DNA of 64,000 nt. Origin: Tetrapyrgos nigripes (taxonomy: Eukaryota > Basidiomycota > Agaricomycetes > Agaricales > Campanellaceae). Position numbers and translations under genes: made by a program. The notes below the pieces were generated by a model. It saw only the letters and a program-made list of their open reading frames with translations, was not told the DNA's origin and made no database searches. This document shows positions 1-12,956 of the stretch, piece by piece. The first letter of the stretch is position 1. The number at the start of each line of letters is the position of its first letter. The DNA lies in the NCBI GenBank assembly GCA_013368315.1, contig JAACJM010000098.1, forward strand, positions 1 to 64,000. Direction: 5' to 3'.

Positions 1-689
1 AGCTCACAGCAACGCTCTAGAATTCTTTGCGCATAAGAAGGCTGTAGTGGTCCTTTATGTCTGTAGTGAAAATGAGAATATAGTTTAATTTTTATTGAAT
101 AATTAACCGAGGCTGAACCCTGTGGCCTCGTACTCGCCATGCGGAGCGTTGGCCCACACCCCTTTCATTACTTACACATTGCTTACATGCATTGTATGCA
201 TGTTTCCTCTGCCTTTATCTTATACATGCATTGTATGCATGTTTCTTATTACTTACATGCTGTTTGACATAGCTACTACAGACAATTTACATGCTCTATA
301 CACATTGTACTCTGACTCGTAGTTACAAGATATCCTTGTATATAGGTAGAGCATTCTTCAAGCTAGATTCCCCAGCTCAACCTTATACATCTTTCTACAA
401 GTCTTACTTCGAGTAATACTCATCTTGCTCAAAACCTTTCTTCGATAGAAAGGCTCAACAAACAAACAAATGAAAGGCGAAACCTTGAAGTACAACTTCT
501 GTCATAACAGGAACTCTCCAGGCTTTGCAGAGTATGCTGTCCAGCTCTACTGCTCATTCCCTCACTGTCTCATTGAGTTGCAAAACAATGACTGGAAATG
601 GACCCACTACTAGCATACAGCCCCCAAGGGCACATTTTCCACTGCAGTTTTTTGGTGCAATTGTATATTAGCTTATCCTATGTATATAG
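1..689. other. Intergenic, AT-rich, no clear gene
   Basis: No long reading frame is convincing here. Positions 170-260 hold two short direct copies of a block built on ACATGCATTGTATGCATG, itself partly palindromic. Positions 470-613 hold a short cysteine/histidine-rich frame listed separately. The last exon expected for the adjacent minus-strand GH105 copy is missing from this stretch, so that gene was cut or diverged at about position 690. Confidence 0.5.
470..613 (+). CDS. Small Cys/His-rich ORF, unrecognised
   Basis: A 47-codon frame from ATG to TAG. It encodes a Cys/His-spaced stretch (motifs NFCHNRN, LYCSFPHC) followed by NDWKWTHY at the end. The aromatic and cysteine content looks more like coding than random sequence, but there is no family match I can name. 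It could be an exon or relic of a larger gene or transposon outside the window. No neighbour supports a role. Confidence 0.2.
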   Translation: MKGETLKYNFCHNRNSPGFAEYAVQLYCSFPHCLIELQNNDWKWTHY

Positions 690-3300
690 TACAAAAAATT
701 CTGGTTGTTGTGCGTCTATTATGTTGAAAATGGCGAAGTATGAGGAGGCGAAGGTTCCTGATGTGTGTGAGACATGACCTTCCCAATTTGGGGTGACATC
801 AGTTTTCAGAGTCACTGTACATACTGTTGGAGTCAAAATACCCATTCCCCCCACTCCCCCAAACCTTCTCAGCCTCTGGCAACCAATACCAGACATTGTG
901 TAAAAGGGCTAGTCTATACACTGTTGATGCCATTAACCTGGTAGACACAGCGTCGGGAAAGGAAGAACGGTCAGAGGTGTAGTTGGGGAAGAGGAGGGTT
1001 GATTGGTCTAATTTTAGGGTTGGAGGTGAGAGGGCGGCAGCGATGGGGGAAGAAGGGAAAAGTGAGAAGGGGAAGAAGGGATAGGTGGGTATTTTGAGGT
1101 GGTGTGGGTAGGGAGACGATAGAAGAACAAACCCAAGATAAGATGAAGGGAATCAGAAGAAGATTTAAAAAATAAAGGGAAAATATCAAGAGGTGGGCAG
1201 AAGACACAAACGTGAAGCGACGTGTAGACGATAAACAATAAACGATCAGAAATCTCTAGAAACTTGAAGAGAAAACTCGAGCTTATCCAAAAGAGACGAG
1301 TCGTTGAAGCATACAAGTAAATAGAGAAAAGGAAGGAAGTAGGGAAATCCGAGCAAGAGCATTAGCATGATCGCAGTTGCAGTCGCCATCGTTTCGCTGC
1401 AATGCTCATTTTCATCGTCGCTGCAGCCAAGGCGCAGAAAAAAGGAAAAGAAAACAGCGAAACAGCGTAGAAAACGAGGAAGGGAAGAGAGGGGGGTATT
1501 AATTAAAAGACTCTAATGGGGCGCCGACGTTGAGGTGAGAGGTATGAGGGGCAGACAACGGCATGACCGAGCGAGTCCATTTCTACGTCCCCTTCCACAC
1601 CGATTCCTCCTCTGATAACCACTTGCGCGCAATGAACCACCATATCCTTCCCTCGACCTCTCTCCCTTGAGCGAGCTTCGGCTTCAAACCCGGTCCGCGA
1701 CTCATATCTCGCGTATGCAGCACCACTAACCTGCTCTGGGTCCCAGTTCTACTGGTGCCTTCAACCAGACCCAACAGAACCCAATCAATCGCCCAATCAA
1801 ACAAAGCGAGCCAGATGATGCCAACCAAGTTCGCATTGGTAACCCCGCACCAATGCCAATAAATCCAAATCCAAATACAATTTCAACCCAATCCTACTCG
1901 ATGCGAGACGAGATGAGAAAAGACGAAAAGGGACGGAACGAAAAGAAACGGGATGAGAAGACCCAGGTCAAGGGACGTGGGACGTGTCAATGAGTACGGG
2001 TACACCCCACACCCAATCCCAATCAGTCCAACCGAATCCCAACCAGACGCCATCACCAACGCAATCCCGACACCGCGCCAGGGACACCAGGATGAGGATG
2101 GAACGAGAATAAAAACGAGGGCAAGAACCAAACGTGACGAACAGGACAAGGACGGCAAACGAGAGAGGATTGATAAAGAAACGAACAAGTTGCGAAGGCA
2201 CGGCACCATCTTACAAACTATCAGTACTTCAGTACTCACCAACCTCCCAAACATCGCACTCTGAATCTCGAATACCCAATTCTGCAAATCCCCGTGTGGT
2301 ACTGGTATGAAGAGGCGTATGAAGAGTGCTGGATGGTAGCAAGGACGCGGAGAATGCCTGAGGCAGCCCATTGCCTTTTTATTCCAGATTCATTCCAGAC
2401 GGAAGAGGGGGGGGGAGATGGAAGACGGGTAACGATGACGGAGGGGGTGGGGAAGGGAAGAACGCGCCAATGATAGAATGGGACGAATGAAGGGGTGGGG
2501 AAATGGTGAGAGGGGGGATTGCATGTATCCGTTGAGGAAAATGAAAAGCGAGAACACAACGCGTAAAGTCAATAGCAGCCCACGAATCTCTAAAAGAGAA
2601 CATACCGGTACTCCATTCGATGGCTCCCCCAACCAATGTGCTTCCACAATCCATCCGCTCCCCGATCCCTCAACTGCTCAATCTGATTATACGCCTCATC
2701 AATCAAACTCGTATTCCCCGTCACAACACCATAATACGCCAACCATATAGACGAAATCCGACCCAAGTTGAACCTGGGCTAAACAGTGAGATATAGCGCC
2801 TTCGGATGAGCGAGGAACGGAGTTGAGGAGGTAGTCTAGTTGGCCTTGGGCTGCCTGGGAGTAGGATGTGCTAGTGTTTTGGGTGAAGGAGCGTTTGTTC
2901 AGTTGGGGTACGGCTAGCTGGATCTGCGGCAGACCCGTCTTTCTTGAGTGGTTGAGGACCGGAGATGTTGACAGAGCAGGAACGGCTGCCTACGACGGAT
3001 GAAGCGATTTCGAGAACCGTACAAGGTCGCCAGAGTTGGCGTCGTTGGAGGAAGGAGGCAGAAACGTGCCATCTCGAGACGTTGGCTGCAGACAAGTCAT
3101 CGTCGGTGTAGTATACGGAATAGCGAGAGTTGGAGTGCTTGAGCACGAGTACCAATTTCCCAACTGAACGGACGTAAATGCCAAAATGAACGAAATCAAT
3201 TAACCTTCTAGTGGGTAACAATATTGCTCAGATTTTGAGCGTTCGTCCGTCCTGCAAAGGCAACGAGGAAGACCAAAAGCTGCAGCAAAACAAGACCAAG
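690..3300 (-). pseudogene. Broken GH105-like hydrolase (copy A)
   Basis: The minus strand matches the intact GH105-like gene at 12957-16261 exon by exon. Signal-peptide-like and SWEIGTRAQ-equivalent segments lie near 3290-3140, the HSNSRYSVYY block near 3130, the NAWAASGMLRVL region near 2370-2300, and the FPNY...STVYRLAL exon at about 990-840. The first exon is shortened and ends in an in-frame TAG before its intron. The second exon has deletions that shift frame after DDLSAAN, and the final exon (GWLQPVVNP in the intact copy) is absent. Coding capacity is therefore lost. The 5' flank (3300-3700) is homologous to that of copy C at 24060, not to that of the intact copy, so A and C descend from one duplicated unit. 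Confidence 0.8.
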
Positions 3301-4700
3301 TAACGCGTCCACGAACACGTGCAGTCACCGTGTCGCAACTCTTTCATCACCATTTCTTCCGCTGTCGCTCTCCTTGTTGTTGTCCCTGCTGCACATGAAA
3401 GACTGTGATCAAATGAATCAGCTCCTCAGTTGAATGTTATACTAGCAATTCTGTGAGCGTCATTCGCGTCCTGGATTCAATATAGCGCGTGTCACTGTTG
3501 ACCATTAACATTAGGATCCCTATGATCGCACACAAGCTTGCGACTCGAACGTCAATGGCTTATCGTGTGACCGCACTGCTTGCTTTATCCTCTGTCTATC
3601 CGATTATATCTCTCCTGTCCTCCACTCGAGAGTCGAGATGCTCGTGAGTCGGTGCAGAGTTTACCCTATCATCTATGCACGAAGCAATCAACACGAACAA
3701 ATGATCACAGCAAATATCTGACCCACAGTAGACCTTTTTTGCGTTTTAAGGCGTTCTGATCGTTTTTAAGACCATCTCGGCAATCCAATATGCACTCTTA
3801 GGCTCTTGCCTCATACAAGTGACAAAAACAACGCCGCAACATCCACCCAAACGGAACAGGGGTGTTCAAAGGCATTCATCAATTGAAGGGGGAATGGCTA
3901 TTCTGGAATTACATTTGGTATGGTCTTAGAGGAGAGGCCAAAACTTGGACATGCTCCATGCACGACTACATAACATTCCTTGTCGCGTCTGCCACCACCT
4001 CTAGCTTCATCCGAATCTCTCCTCTGCTGCCACAGTGCGCTATCATCTGCTTTCCTCCATTCGCCAAGCTCGCAAGACAACCGCCCATGTCTTTTCCACA
4101 CGTCTACCGCAGAAAGAAGACCGTCGACATCTCGACGCCAACGTTTCCAAAACATGAATTTTTGTGCACATCACCCTCGCCAGCTTCTTTCTTTTTCTTC
4201 AAGCTGGCCTTAAACGGTTCACATGCGATTACTCGATTCAGGAAATACATCCCTTTTGAACGACTTCACTGCGCCATATGCCGTCCCTCCTCCATTATCA
4301 TCATTGCGGTCCAATCGTTCACTTTGTACGTCGTGTCCACTTATTTCAAGGCTGCCACATTTTGCGTCTTCGTCGTATTCCTCGGAGCGAATAATACGCG
4401 ATCACTACGTAAACTGTACTTCCACGGATAACTTGTTGTGTCTTAGCGAGTGAGAGGATCAATTTGAAGGAGGCCGAGCGAGAGGCCGAGTTGGACGAGG
4501 TTATGGATGTCACGTCGTTGGGAATGATGACTTCTTGTACTGCAGCCTCATACCAACGAAGTAATTCTACTGGCTGTCTTTTGTCGTGTCTTCCTGTCCC
4601 ATGCTCGTCAATGTCCTTTTTGCCTTGCACGCCACCAGCTCCAATGAGCCGTTTCTTTCCCGAACACAACATATTCCAGACTCAGGCCCGATCCACTCAA
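3300..4700 (+). repeat. Duplicated flank, arm 1 (mate near 22940-24260)
   Basis: Positions 3300-3700 match the reverse complement of about 23860-24260, and 4130-4500 match the reverse complement of about 22940-23290. The best conserved part reads CGTCTTCGTCGTATTCCTCG in both. A 189-codon frame (3862-4431) is open on the plus strand, but its mate at 22940-23290 has stops, so I do not call it a gene. The block may be the remains of an unidentified gene, or only promoter-side DNA shared by the two copies of the unit. Confidence 0.5.
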
Positions 4701-5360
4701 TATTCTACTTCTGCATCAACACCGTCAGTGTAGGATCTTCTACATGATCAGTACCAATCCCGGAGCTGCGTTAAGTACACCGAGACTACACTACGGTATG
4801 AAGCTGTCTGCCATCACCGAGCCGTAAACATGTCCCGAAAAATGGGCGACGCTGCGCATGTCATTTTCGACGCCGCCAGATGAAAACTGATCTGGTGTTG
4901 AGGCGTTTGAACAACGAACGCGGACTAGATCTACCTCACGTTGGCGTGGACGGCAACAACAATGATAGCATTACCCTCTGTCGATCCCGATTCACACTCA
5001 CTTCATCTTATGCACCGCAGTACTGTCATGCTCCCGCTCTCCTTTGACGACATTCCTTGCAAATCCGTTTTGGACTCTGGTGCGCCGATCAAGATTTCAC
5101 GTCCATACCACATACTCTGACTGATGATACTTCTCGCTTTCGATGGGCTATTTGGCTGGAACTACAAGGAAGCGGTGGTGGCGCAAAGTTGAGGCTGGTA
5201 ACACAAGATAGCGCGAGATTCCGACGAGCTGGTGTTGTTCTCAGCACTGTGGGTATGATAGCATGGATACAGAAAATGAGGAAACATTGAGTATCTTCGC
5301 AAGCGGTTGGATTACTTGAATGAGAACTACCGCGGTTGCGTTCAACAATGATCTCGTCCT
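4700..5360. other. Intergenic, nothing assignable
   Basis: Short frames on both strands lack recognisable motifs and splice-linked continuation. This stretch separates the duplicated flank from the promoter of ANK1. Confidence 0.4.
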
Positions 5361-5614
5361 GCAACTCTTTGACACTTTTCTCGACACTTTTGACACTTTT
5401 ATGCACCTCCTCATTGGTGGATTAAGCTCGGATCAAAAAATGATCTTGTCTTGCAACGTAACACGAGGCCATTCACAATATTATACGCCTTCTCATTGGT
5501 GGATTAAGGAACTCACATGACTTTGACATATGATGGGCTTTGACGAGAGAAGGCTATTAGGAACTCACATGACTTGGACACTTTTCGCGCATCGTTCTGA
5601 CTTACATTATGCAG
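5361..5614 (+). promoter_or_regulatory. ANK1 upstream region with repeated blocks
   Basis: Immediately before the ANK1 start are repeated short blocks: GACACTTTT occurs four times, TCATTGGTGGATTAA twice, and GGAACTCACATGAC twice. The proximal 130 bp matches the region upstream of ANK2 (21915-22070, opposite strand), including ACTTTGACATATGATGG and GAGAGAAGGCTATTAGGA. Conservation up to the start codon in both copies suggests real promoter or 5' UTR function, or a recent shared origin. Confidence 0.5.
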
Positions 5615-8600
5615 ATGTCCTCCGGTGAGGAAAGAGCAGATCCAGGAATTCTTGGTACGTATCTTGCTTTTTATTAGCACAGACAACCAGTACCTTCCCA
5701 AGCATGTGGACCTGCTTTGAAGTCACGAATAAATGGTTCAGAGCAGTAAGAGGACTTGCATATGACCTTGCAGGAAATAGAATTGAATAATGACCTGGTT
5801 GTCTGTGCTAAGGAAAATTTCTATGAAAGTATCTGACCCATTTAATCAGGTTATCTCAATTCAGATACAACATCAAACTCAAAAGATGTTACAATTAAGA
5901 ATGTCACTTCTGGTATGTTTCCAGTCAACATTGAGCTTAGATACTTGTTGAATTAGAAGTAAAGATCTTCCACCCACTTATTACCAGCCATCTATCTTGA
6001 TACATCTGATAACTGAGGAACAGGTAACTGCAGGTATGTTACAGTTCTGACATAAAGTGAGATTCTAGCTAAATACATAATAAAAGATATTCTACCTCCC
6101 TACCAACAGCAGCCAAAAATAACCTTTGAAGATTTGCCTTCTGCTCATGCCAGCACTGATAGTTTAATGCAAGCTGCAAGCAAAGGTCTAATTGAGGATG
6201 TTAAGCTGTTGTTAGAAAGTGGAGCAGATGTAAACCAGGTAATGAGTGATGGTACTATGCCTTTGATGGTGGCTGCACAAAATGGCCATCTTGAAATTGT
6301 TAAACTCTTGATCAAGCATAAGGCAGATGTGAATGCAGCCAGAGAGGATGGTGCAACTTCTGTGCTAGTGGCATCACAAAATGGGCATACAGAAGTTGCT
6401 ATATTTCTCATTGAGAAAGGGGCTGAGATAAACTGGGGCACAGATACTGGTGCCACTCCATTGTTGGTGGCTATAGAAAATGGTCATCTCAAAATTGCAG
6501 AAATTCTGGTTCAGGGGGAGGCAGATGTCAATAAAGCAACAACAGATGGGAGGACTTCATTGATGGCAGCATCATGGTTTGGGCATCATGAAATTGTGAC
6601 CCTTTTGCTTGAAAATGGAGCTGATATCCACTGGGCACGTGAGAGTGGTGATACACCTTTGCTTATGGCTTCACAAAATGGCCATATTGAGGTGGTGAAG
6701 CTTCTGCTTGAACATGGAGCTGATATCCACAGGGAACATGAGACTGGTTGGACACCTTTTATTAGTGCCTCACAAAATGGCCATATTGAAGTGGTGAAGC
6801 TTCTGCTTGAACATGGAGCTGATTTCCACAGGGAAAACAAGCCTGGTGTTACACCTTTGAATATTGCCTCACAAAATGGCCATATTGAAGTGGTGAAGCT
6901 TCTGCTTGAACATGGAGCTGATATCCAGAGGGCAAGTGAGACTGGTTTAACACCTTTGTATATTGCCTCACTCAATGGCCATATTGAAGTGGTGAGGCTT
7001 CTGCTTGAGCATGGAGCTGATATCCACAGGGGACATGAGACTGGTTGGACACCTTTGCTTGCTGCCTCACAAAATGGCCATATCGAAGTGGTGAAGCTTC
7101 TGCTTGAACATGGAGCTGATATCCACAGGACAAATGAGGCTGGTTGGACACCTTTGATTGTTGCCTCACTCAATGGCCATATTGAAGTGGTGAAGCTTCT
7201 GCTTGAACATGGAGCTGATATCCACAGGGCAGGTGAGACTGGTTGGACATCTTTGATTGCTGCCTCACAAAATGGCCATATTGAAGTGGTGAAGCTTCTG
7301 CTTGAACATGGAGCTGATATTCACCAGGTAGATGAGAGTGGTTGGACACCTTTGCTTATTGCCTCACAGCATGGTCATCTTGAAGTTGTCGGACTGCTAG
7401 TTGCAAAAGGTGCAGAAGTTCATGTCCAGAGCAAAGATGGTACTACTCCTTTGCAAACAGCCTTGGAACAGGGTCACCATGAAGTTATTCAGCTACTAAG
7501 CTCTCATATAGCTATGACAGAAGCACAAGCAGACATGAATGCTTCAATATTATCTGGAGGAATTGATCACATATGTTTAGTCCCTGCAGAAGCAATTGCT
7601 TGGCTTTTGGATCATGAAGATTTTCTCCAGGAGGCAAGATCTTTGGATTGTGAGGTTGTACCTGATATCTGTGCTGCATCACAGACAGGTGATTGGATTG
7701 ATATGATAAGAGTTCATGGAAGTCCTAACACTCAAGTTGCTGATTTTGTTCTGAAACTTGCTGTAATGTCAGGATTTCCAGTATACTGGTTTTTGAATGA
7801 TAACAGAGTAGTGGAAAAAGTAGCTGGTAGTGATGTGGGCAACATCTCGAAGACAAACAATGATCCTCAGGATGACCTGGAAGGCCAGGGGGAAACCTCT
7901 CAAACATCAGCTGATCAAGAAGAAAACAAGGCTAACAGTAGCTCTGATAAAAAAGGAAAAGGGAAGCAGAGAGAAGATGAGAGTGATGATGGTAATAGAG
8001 AGGAGAACAATGGAAATGATCAAAGAGGCCCACCATCTGAGTCCAATCTAGCTCTGGAAGCGCAGAAAGAAGTAAAAGGCCGCCCTCATGTGACTTATTT
8101 TAACTGGATGGACAATGAAACTCAAGCTATTCAGACATACTTTGAGCTTGGGTTTGAGACAGACAAACAGAAAATTGAAGAGGGTCGTTTTCAAAATAGA
8201 ATCTTTGCCACAGCAAATATTTCTATCAGTCAAACAAGTGGCAGTAACTATAGAATTGGCATGTGTACTACAGTGGCTCTTTTTCCTGGAAAGGGAGCTC
8301 ATAGAATTGAGATTAGGTAACTAAAATTCAAATTTGTTTGTTAAGCCTATAGCTGATATGACAATTTATAGACACAGGCCAAATCCTAAAGATTATGGCA
8401 CAATCAAGACATCTCATACCACATCAACAAATCCAACTGTGAGTGGTGGAAGTGATGGTGCTAGGTTCTCTTACAATAAACAATACACCAACACAAAAGA
8501 GGTCACTCAAACAGGAGTACCATTCTATACCAAATCAGAACCACCACCACCAGTTGATGTTGACGCTACTGTGATCAGTATATTTCCTGAAGACTCATTC

Positions 8601-9445
8601 AGATCACCAATTAGCTTGCCTCTTGAGATTGCAATCTCATTGGAGGAGGAAGTAAGTGACCTTAATTTCCTTTAATCAAATTTCTCTAACATGCTTTTGA
8701 TTCATCAATTTTACAGTTTTCTAATGATATTCCTAACATTGATTTTGGTGCAAAAATCTGTGTTCGGGCTGAAACACAGTATCCCATCACTCTCAAGGAG
8801 AAACCTAACATTGCAATGAGAAAAGGAGTAATGCTAGTACAGACTGTAAGTTAGCTATAATAATCAATTCTCAACACTAATTGTTTTTAGGTTACTATTA
8901 AAAATGCATATGGTTCAGTGTCATCACTAGCTAAAATAACAGCCTTACTTCCAAAAACACTTTCTTCAGCCTCATCAGGTTTGTCTTCCATGGCAGGGCC
9001 ATCTTCTATGGGCCCCTCTTCTGTAGGAGCCTCCTCTGGGTCATCCTCTGCAGATCAGCCTACTGGCTCAGCTCCATTCAAAATTATAAAGGATACAAAG
9101 CCAGGAACACAATTGATTGAGATTGGAGTAGCTGAGCTAGGAAACAAAGCAAAAGCAGCTGATCTGGAAAACAGAGCACTAGCAGAAGCTGGTAGAAATT
9201 TCAAAGAAAAGGCTAACAAAAGTTTCAAACAGCTTGTAAAAGCCTTTGGATTATACAATATCCAGAAAGATGATGAAGATAAAGAGTCAGAACTTGAGCA
9301 ATACATGCAGACTCTCTATAAGGATACAAAGGTGAAAATAATCAAGGTGTTAATAGAGGAAAAGGAGACTGATCAAATAAAGGCTGTTGATGAAGGAGAT
9401 TTTACTTGCATTGATATCATCATGCCTCCAGGCATTGGGAAGTAG
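5615..9445 (+). CDS. Ankyrin-repeat protein with unassigned C-terminus (ANK1)
   Basis: Six exons fit: 5615-5654, 5850-5912, 6069-8316, 8372-8651, 8717-8845 and 8891-9445. All are GT-AG and phase-consistent, giving 1104 residues. A 40-residue leader is followed by about 14 ankyrin units of 33 residues (consensus NGHIEVVKLLLEHGADIHR). Next comes a conserved segment starting CLVPAEAIAWLLDHED and containing IRVHG, then a Lys/Asp/Glu-rich linker (KKGKGKQRED). After that is a probable beta-rich block (GMCTTVALFP), and last a Ser/Gly-rich stretch plus a helical tail (EQYMQTLYKD). Ankyrin arrays bind proteins; I cannot name the rest. No signal peptide or membrane segment is evident, so an intracellular site is likely. 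The paralogue ANK2 shares every module. A KH-like fold for the CLVPAEAI segment is only a guess. Confidence 0.85.
6170..7510 (+). repeat. 99-bp ankyrin-unit tandem array of ANK1
   Basis: About 14 units of 99 bp. Units 6-12 (about 6650-7330) are nearly identical at the DNA level, including silent positions, for example the recurrent CATATTGAAGTGGTGAAGCT. The first five and last two units are divergent. Differences among the middle units concentrate at the positions between TG and HR, the beta-turn and first-helix surface of ankyrin repeats. This pattern points to recent unit amplification or gene conversion with variation kept at the binding face. Confidence 0.85.
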
Positions 9446-10126
9446 CTGTAGGAGTAACCCAACACAATAGTATGATTTTTTACTGTCAAATACATGGAGC
9501 AACTGTGACAGTCAATGTACTTGTATGCCCTGGCCCTTGAAGTAGTCTGAAAATCTATTTATACAGAAAATGCATTGAAAACCCTACTGCAAAACATATA
9601 TGTCTGTACTTGTAATTTTGGAATCTGGATGAATGATTACTGTCTTGTTTGATGAATGACTATCTGATACACGCAATGATAGTAAATAGTGATTGAATTT
9701 GAAATTTGCCTGCACTTGTAGCTTTGGATGAATATTGTCTTGTTTAACAAATTCCCATCAAGTACACGTAATGATGGTACATAGTGATTGTACTTGTGTT
9801 AGCATTTATCTGATGTACATGTCTGAATCTTGCAACTGAATAAACAAAAATTATTTATAAAAACTGTGATAGTATTAGGCAAGTAGTAAGTGCCAATTTT
9901 GGTAAGTGCTTGACTTTCTCATCTTTGTCACAGATTATTCCAAGCAAAAGTCCAATCTGTACATGTACTTGTGCCATTTCAGGCGAGGTGCCAATTCAGC
10001 TTTCATTTGTGAGTGATTATTCCCTGTAGACTGTGAACTACGTATCTTGTTTTAATGAGTGACTCTGGATGATTCACAAAAGACCAAGAGTACTGTAAGA
10101 AACACAGATAATATACAATCAGGTGT
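9446..10126. other. ANK1 3' flank, shared with ANK2
   Basis: No gene seen. Positions about 9590-9800 match the reverse complement of about 17150-17250 downstream of ANK2, around the shared blocks CTTGTAGCTTTGGAT and CGTTTGATGAATGAC. This marks the outer limit of homology of the duplicated ankyrin segment. Within the block a motif of the GATGAATGACTATC type repeats imperfectly. Confidence 0.5.
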
Positions 10127-10690
10127 TGTGAATATAAAAGTCCAGTTCAAAGTTCAAGAATTTTGTGGACCATACTGCAGACTCAGTCCGCAGTCCAGCA
10201 AATTTTGAAATTTACTGGACGCGTGCAAACGCGCTGAGCTTATAATGCATTTCTGACAGGAATTTAGTCTTCAGGGCTTGACTAATTTTTTTTTGGTGTT
10301 TGACCACTCACATTAAGTACACACTCTGTATTCATGCCTGTACAATTACATTCCATTTCAGTAGAGCACTTGAGCATGTAATGGATACAGAAATGTCCTT
10401 CTCTAGGCTGGAATGCTGAGCAGTTTCTGTATACTTCCTTTTTATTTGCTTTGACCAGTCTTTTGCCATCAACACTCACTAGGATACAGATACTCGTTGC
10501 TACCATGGTAAAAGAAATTCATTTGGCTATCTTGGGGACAGTAAAGTTTAGACGTGTCTGAATCTTACTTGGACTTAACCTGGAGTCAGATGTCCGAAGT
10601 TCAGAGAATTTATGGACCAGACGCAAAGCCCCGTCCAGCGTTCAAAAAATTTGGCTCTGAACCGGACTGAATCAGACTTTCCTTTCACTG
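10127..10690. mobile_element. hAT-like MITE remnant, family of the 48215 element
   Basis: The right side (about 10636-10680) closely matches the right end of the 48215-53349 element: TCCAGCGTTCAAAAAATTTG, then CTCTGAACCGGACTGAA. The left side shares the TGGACGCG...AAACGCG block seen near 52440. Clear terminal TAGGG repeats and a target duplication are not preserved, so the limits are approximate. No coding content was seen. Confidence 0.5.
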
Positions 10691-12956
10691 AGATTCAGGT
10701 GAGTTGATACATCACCATATACTTAGACGTAGCATAGAACTGAGGGCATAATTATTAGCTGTAGACATATCCATACATATTTGATCCCAGTATGAACACA
10801 AATATGTACACTAGCAAAATGTCCCTAGAATCAGCAGCTCTTGTGGATAATATCAGGCTAATAGCTATACTTCACTCCAATCCCCTCTTGCGTTGTCCCA
10901 ATTGAAGTTGTATCGGAGCTATAGTGCCAATAGGATGCAATAGGATGCAATAGGTGCTGATGCATTCACCTATATTGGAAAAAGGTAAATTGTGGTGAGT
11001 GCCGGCAAACCGTGAGGGATGCTGGGTGATAGAACAGGGAAGGAACAATCTTGATGTAAGATGGAAATATATAATGCAATTCTGTAAAATATAATGGTGC
11101 GTATTGCGTTAGGGCAAATATAACGGATTTTTGAATCTATATCATAAGGTAGACTTTATAACAATGGTCTAACACAAGAGCTGATATTGTATCAGGGTAT
11201 GTGGCAAATGAAAGACAAGAAATATACATCTGACTATGGCCATTGGCGATGGGGCAAGTACGCCACGATAGGTCCAGGGGCAGCGCAATAGGCAAGATTA
11301 GGATGCTCCTTGGTGAATCACAATGTCACCTTCGCATCAAGTGTCACTACATTCTCTAAGATGCAAGGTGAAGGAAAAGATCTGAAATGTAATGGTAATA
11401 GCAGTATACTTCCTGGGACGGCGCGATGGCATATGTATTTAAGTATTTCCAACTCGACATACCTCAGTAGTGATTCTGAAGACATTTATATGTAGAGATC
11501 GATACTTATGGCATTGGATGCGAAGGCGGAAGGCGAGGCGTGGGGCGTGAAAAGGCAGACAAAAAATACAAAAAATAAAATAATGAAAGAAAGAAAATGT
11601 CGTCAACATGGTTCATGCCAGTGGTCAGCCTTTTGCCATTAGATGATGATCTGGAGGATGGAGACCAAAACACTCACCATGGTCTGTGGTGACGAGCGGT
11701 GGAGTCCGTGCTGTCAGCGTCGATCATGATGCGAGTAACATAGTAGAAGTAGAAGCTGCGTCGCCATTAAAGAAGATGTCTGGGAAGAGGAGGCCCGGAG
11801 TTGATTGGTTGTGTACGAGAGTCGAGACAGAGCGTGAAGCAAGTTGAATGTTAACGGAGGAAAGGAAGAAGATAAGTAAAAAACGAACAAAAGAAGTTAG
11901 AACGGAAGAACGAAAGATGAAGATGAAGACGAGTGTCCTAGCCTAAGGTGGTCTGGGCTATAGTGTCCAGTCTCTACTCGTCTACTCGCAGTGGGGTCAT
12001 ATAAATGGGTTCAAGACAAGCTAAGTATGTACATCACATCTCGCGTCTTCACCTTGTCTTGCACCTTCCCGTTCCATCTCAACTTGCCATCTCCGCACGT
12101 AATACTTGTGACCTCGACTCAGAATCCAGATGGCATACCAGTATGCCTGCCGCCTCGGTCTCAGATCTCGGTGCGAGGGTACCGAGCCAAGAGTCTGCCC
12201 AGGGGAGACTAGATCTCAGTGCTCCAGGGACCAACAGTGTTCCAATGATTCTCGGGCTCAGGTTCGAGCGCAAGGACCTTTTTGACGGTTTCGTAGGTAT
12301 TTTTAGTTCTGTTCGTGTGGAAGTGGGCACAACAGGCCGAGGTCGAGCCCAGGAACGTGAATGCTACTGATGATGGGAATGGGAATGGGGTTTACAGGAC
12401 ATGTAAAGAAACAGAAAGCGAGCGTTGGTGTGGTTGACCTCTACGGGACTAAGAGTAAGACCGGTAGAACCGCTGAAAGTGAGAGGTATAGAACGACATG
12501 CAACATACGTACTTGGACAACATCATCAGTACGCCTCAGTACGTACTACGTGTCCTATCGCGGGTTGCCCTGCCCGACTCAAGGCAGAAGTCAGGCACAC
12601 TGCATTTCAATTTGACATGCAGGAACCCAAGCGGCAAAGCCATATGGTCTCGACTGATCTGCATCGCGGGAGCCAGCGCTTCCGGGTCGGAAGAGAAAAG
12701 AAGCCAAGCCGGAGAAACCAAGGAGAAACGTTCCTTGCGTGCTGGCTCTCCTACATCCTACATACATGTAGAATGGACAATTGTGGACGGTCGAGAGTGA
12801 GTTGAGTGGTCGAGCTCCGATGGAGGGGTGTTTATACCGAGGCACGTGGAAGAGGAGTGGAGGGACGTCGTCATTTTTAGAACTGTCTTGGCTATACTTG
12901 GAAATGGACACCCCACCAATGACATTGATCCAGCAGATGGCCTGCCACCGAATCCA
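10691..12956. other. Long intergenic stretch
   Basis: No supported gene. A small tandem of AATAGGATGC units (three copies) lies at about 10928-10955. Frames at 12005-12370 and 12425-12805 overlap in different phases without motifs or splice links, so they are not called. The 200 bp before position 12957 differ from the regions upstream of copies A and C, so the intact GH105 gene has its own promoter. Confidence 0.5.

Noticed and set aside
3862..4431. 189-codon plus-strand frame
   Set aside because: The duplicated mate at 22940-23290 has stops in the equivalent frame and there are no motifs; kept only as duplicated flank.
6586..7173. Long antisense frame inside the ANK1 repeat array
   Set aside because: It is a shadow of the 99-bp repeats, whose length is a multiple of three, so the opposite strand also stays open.
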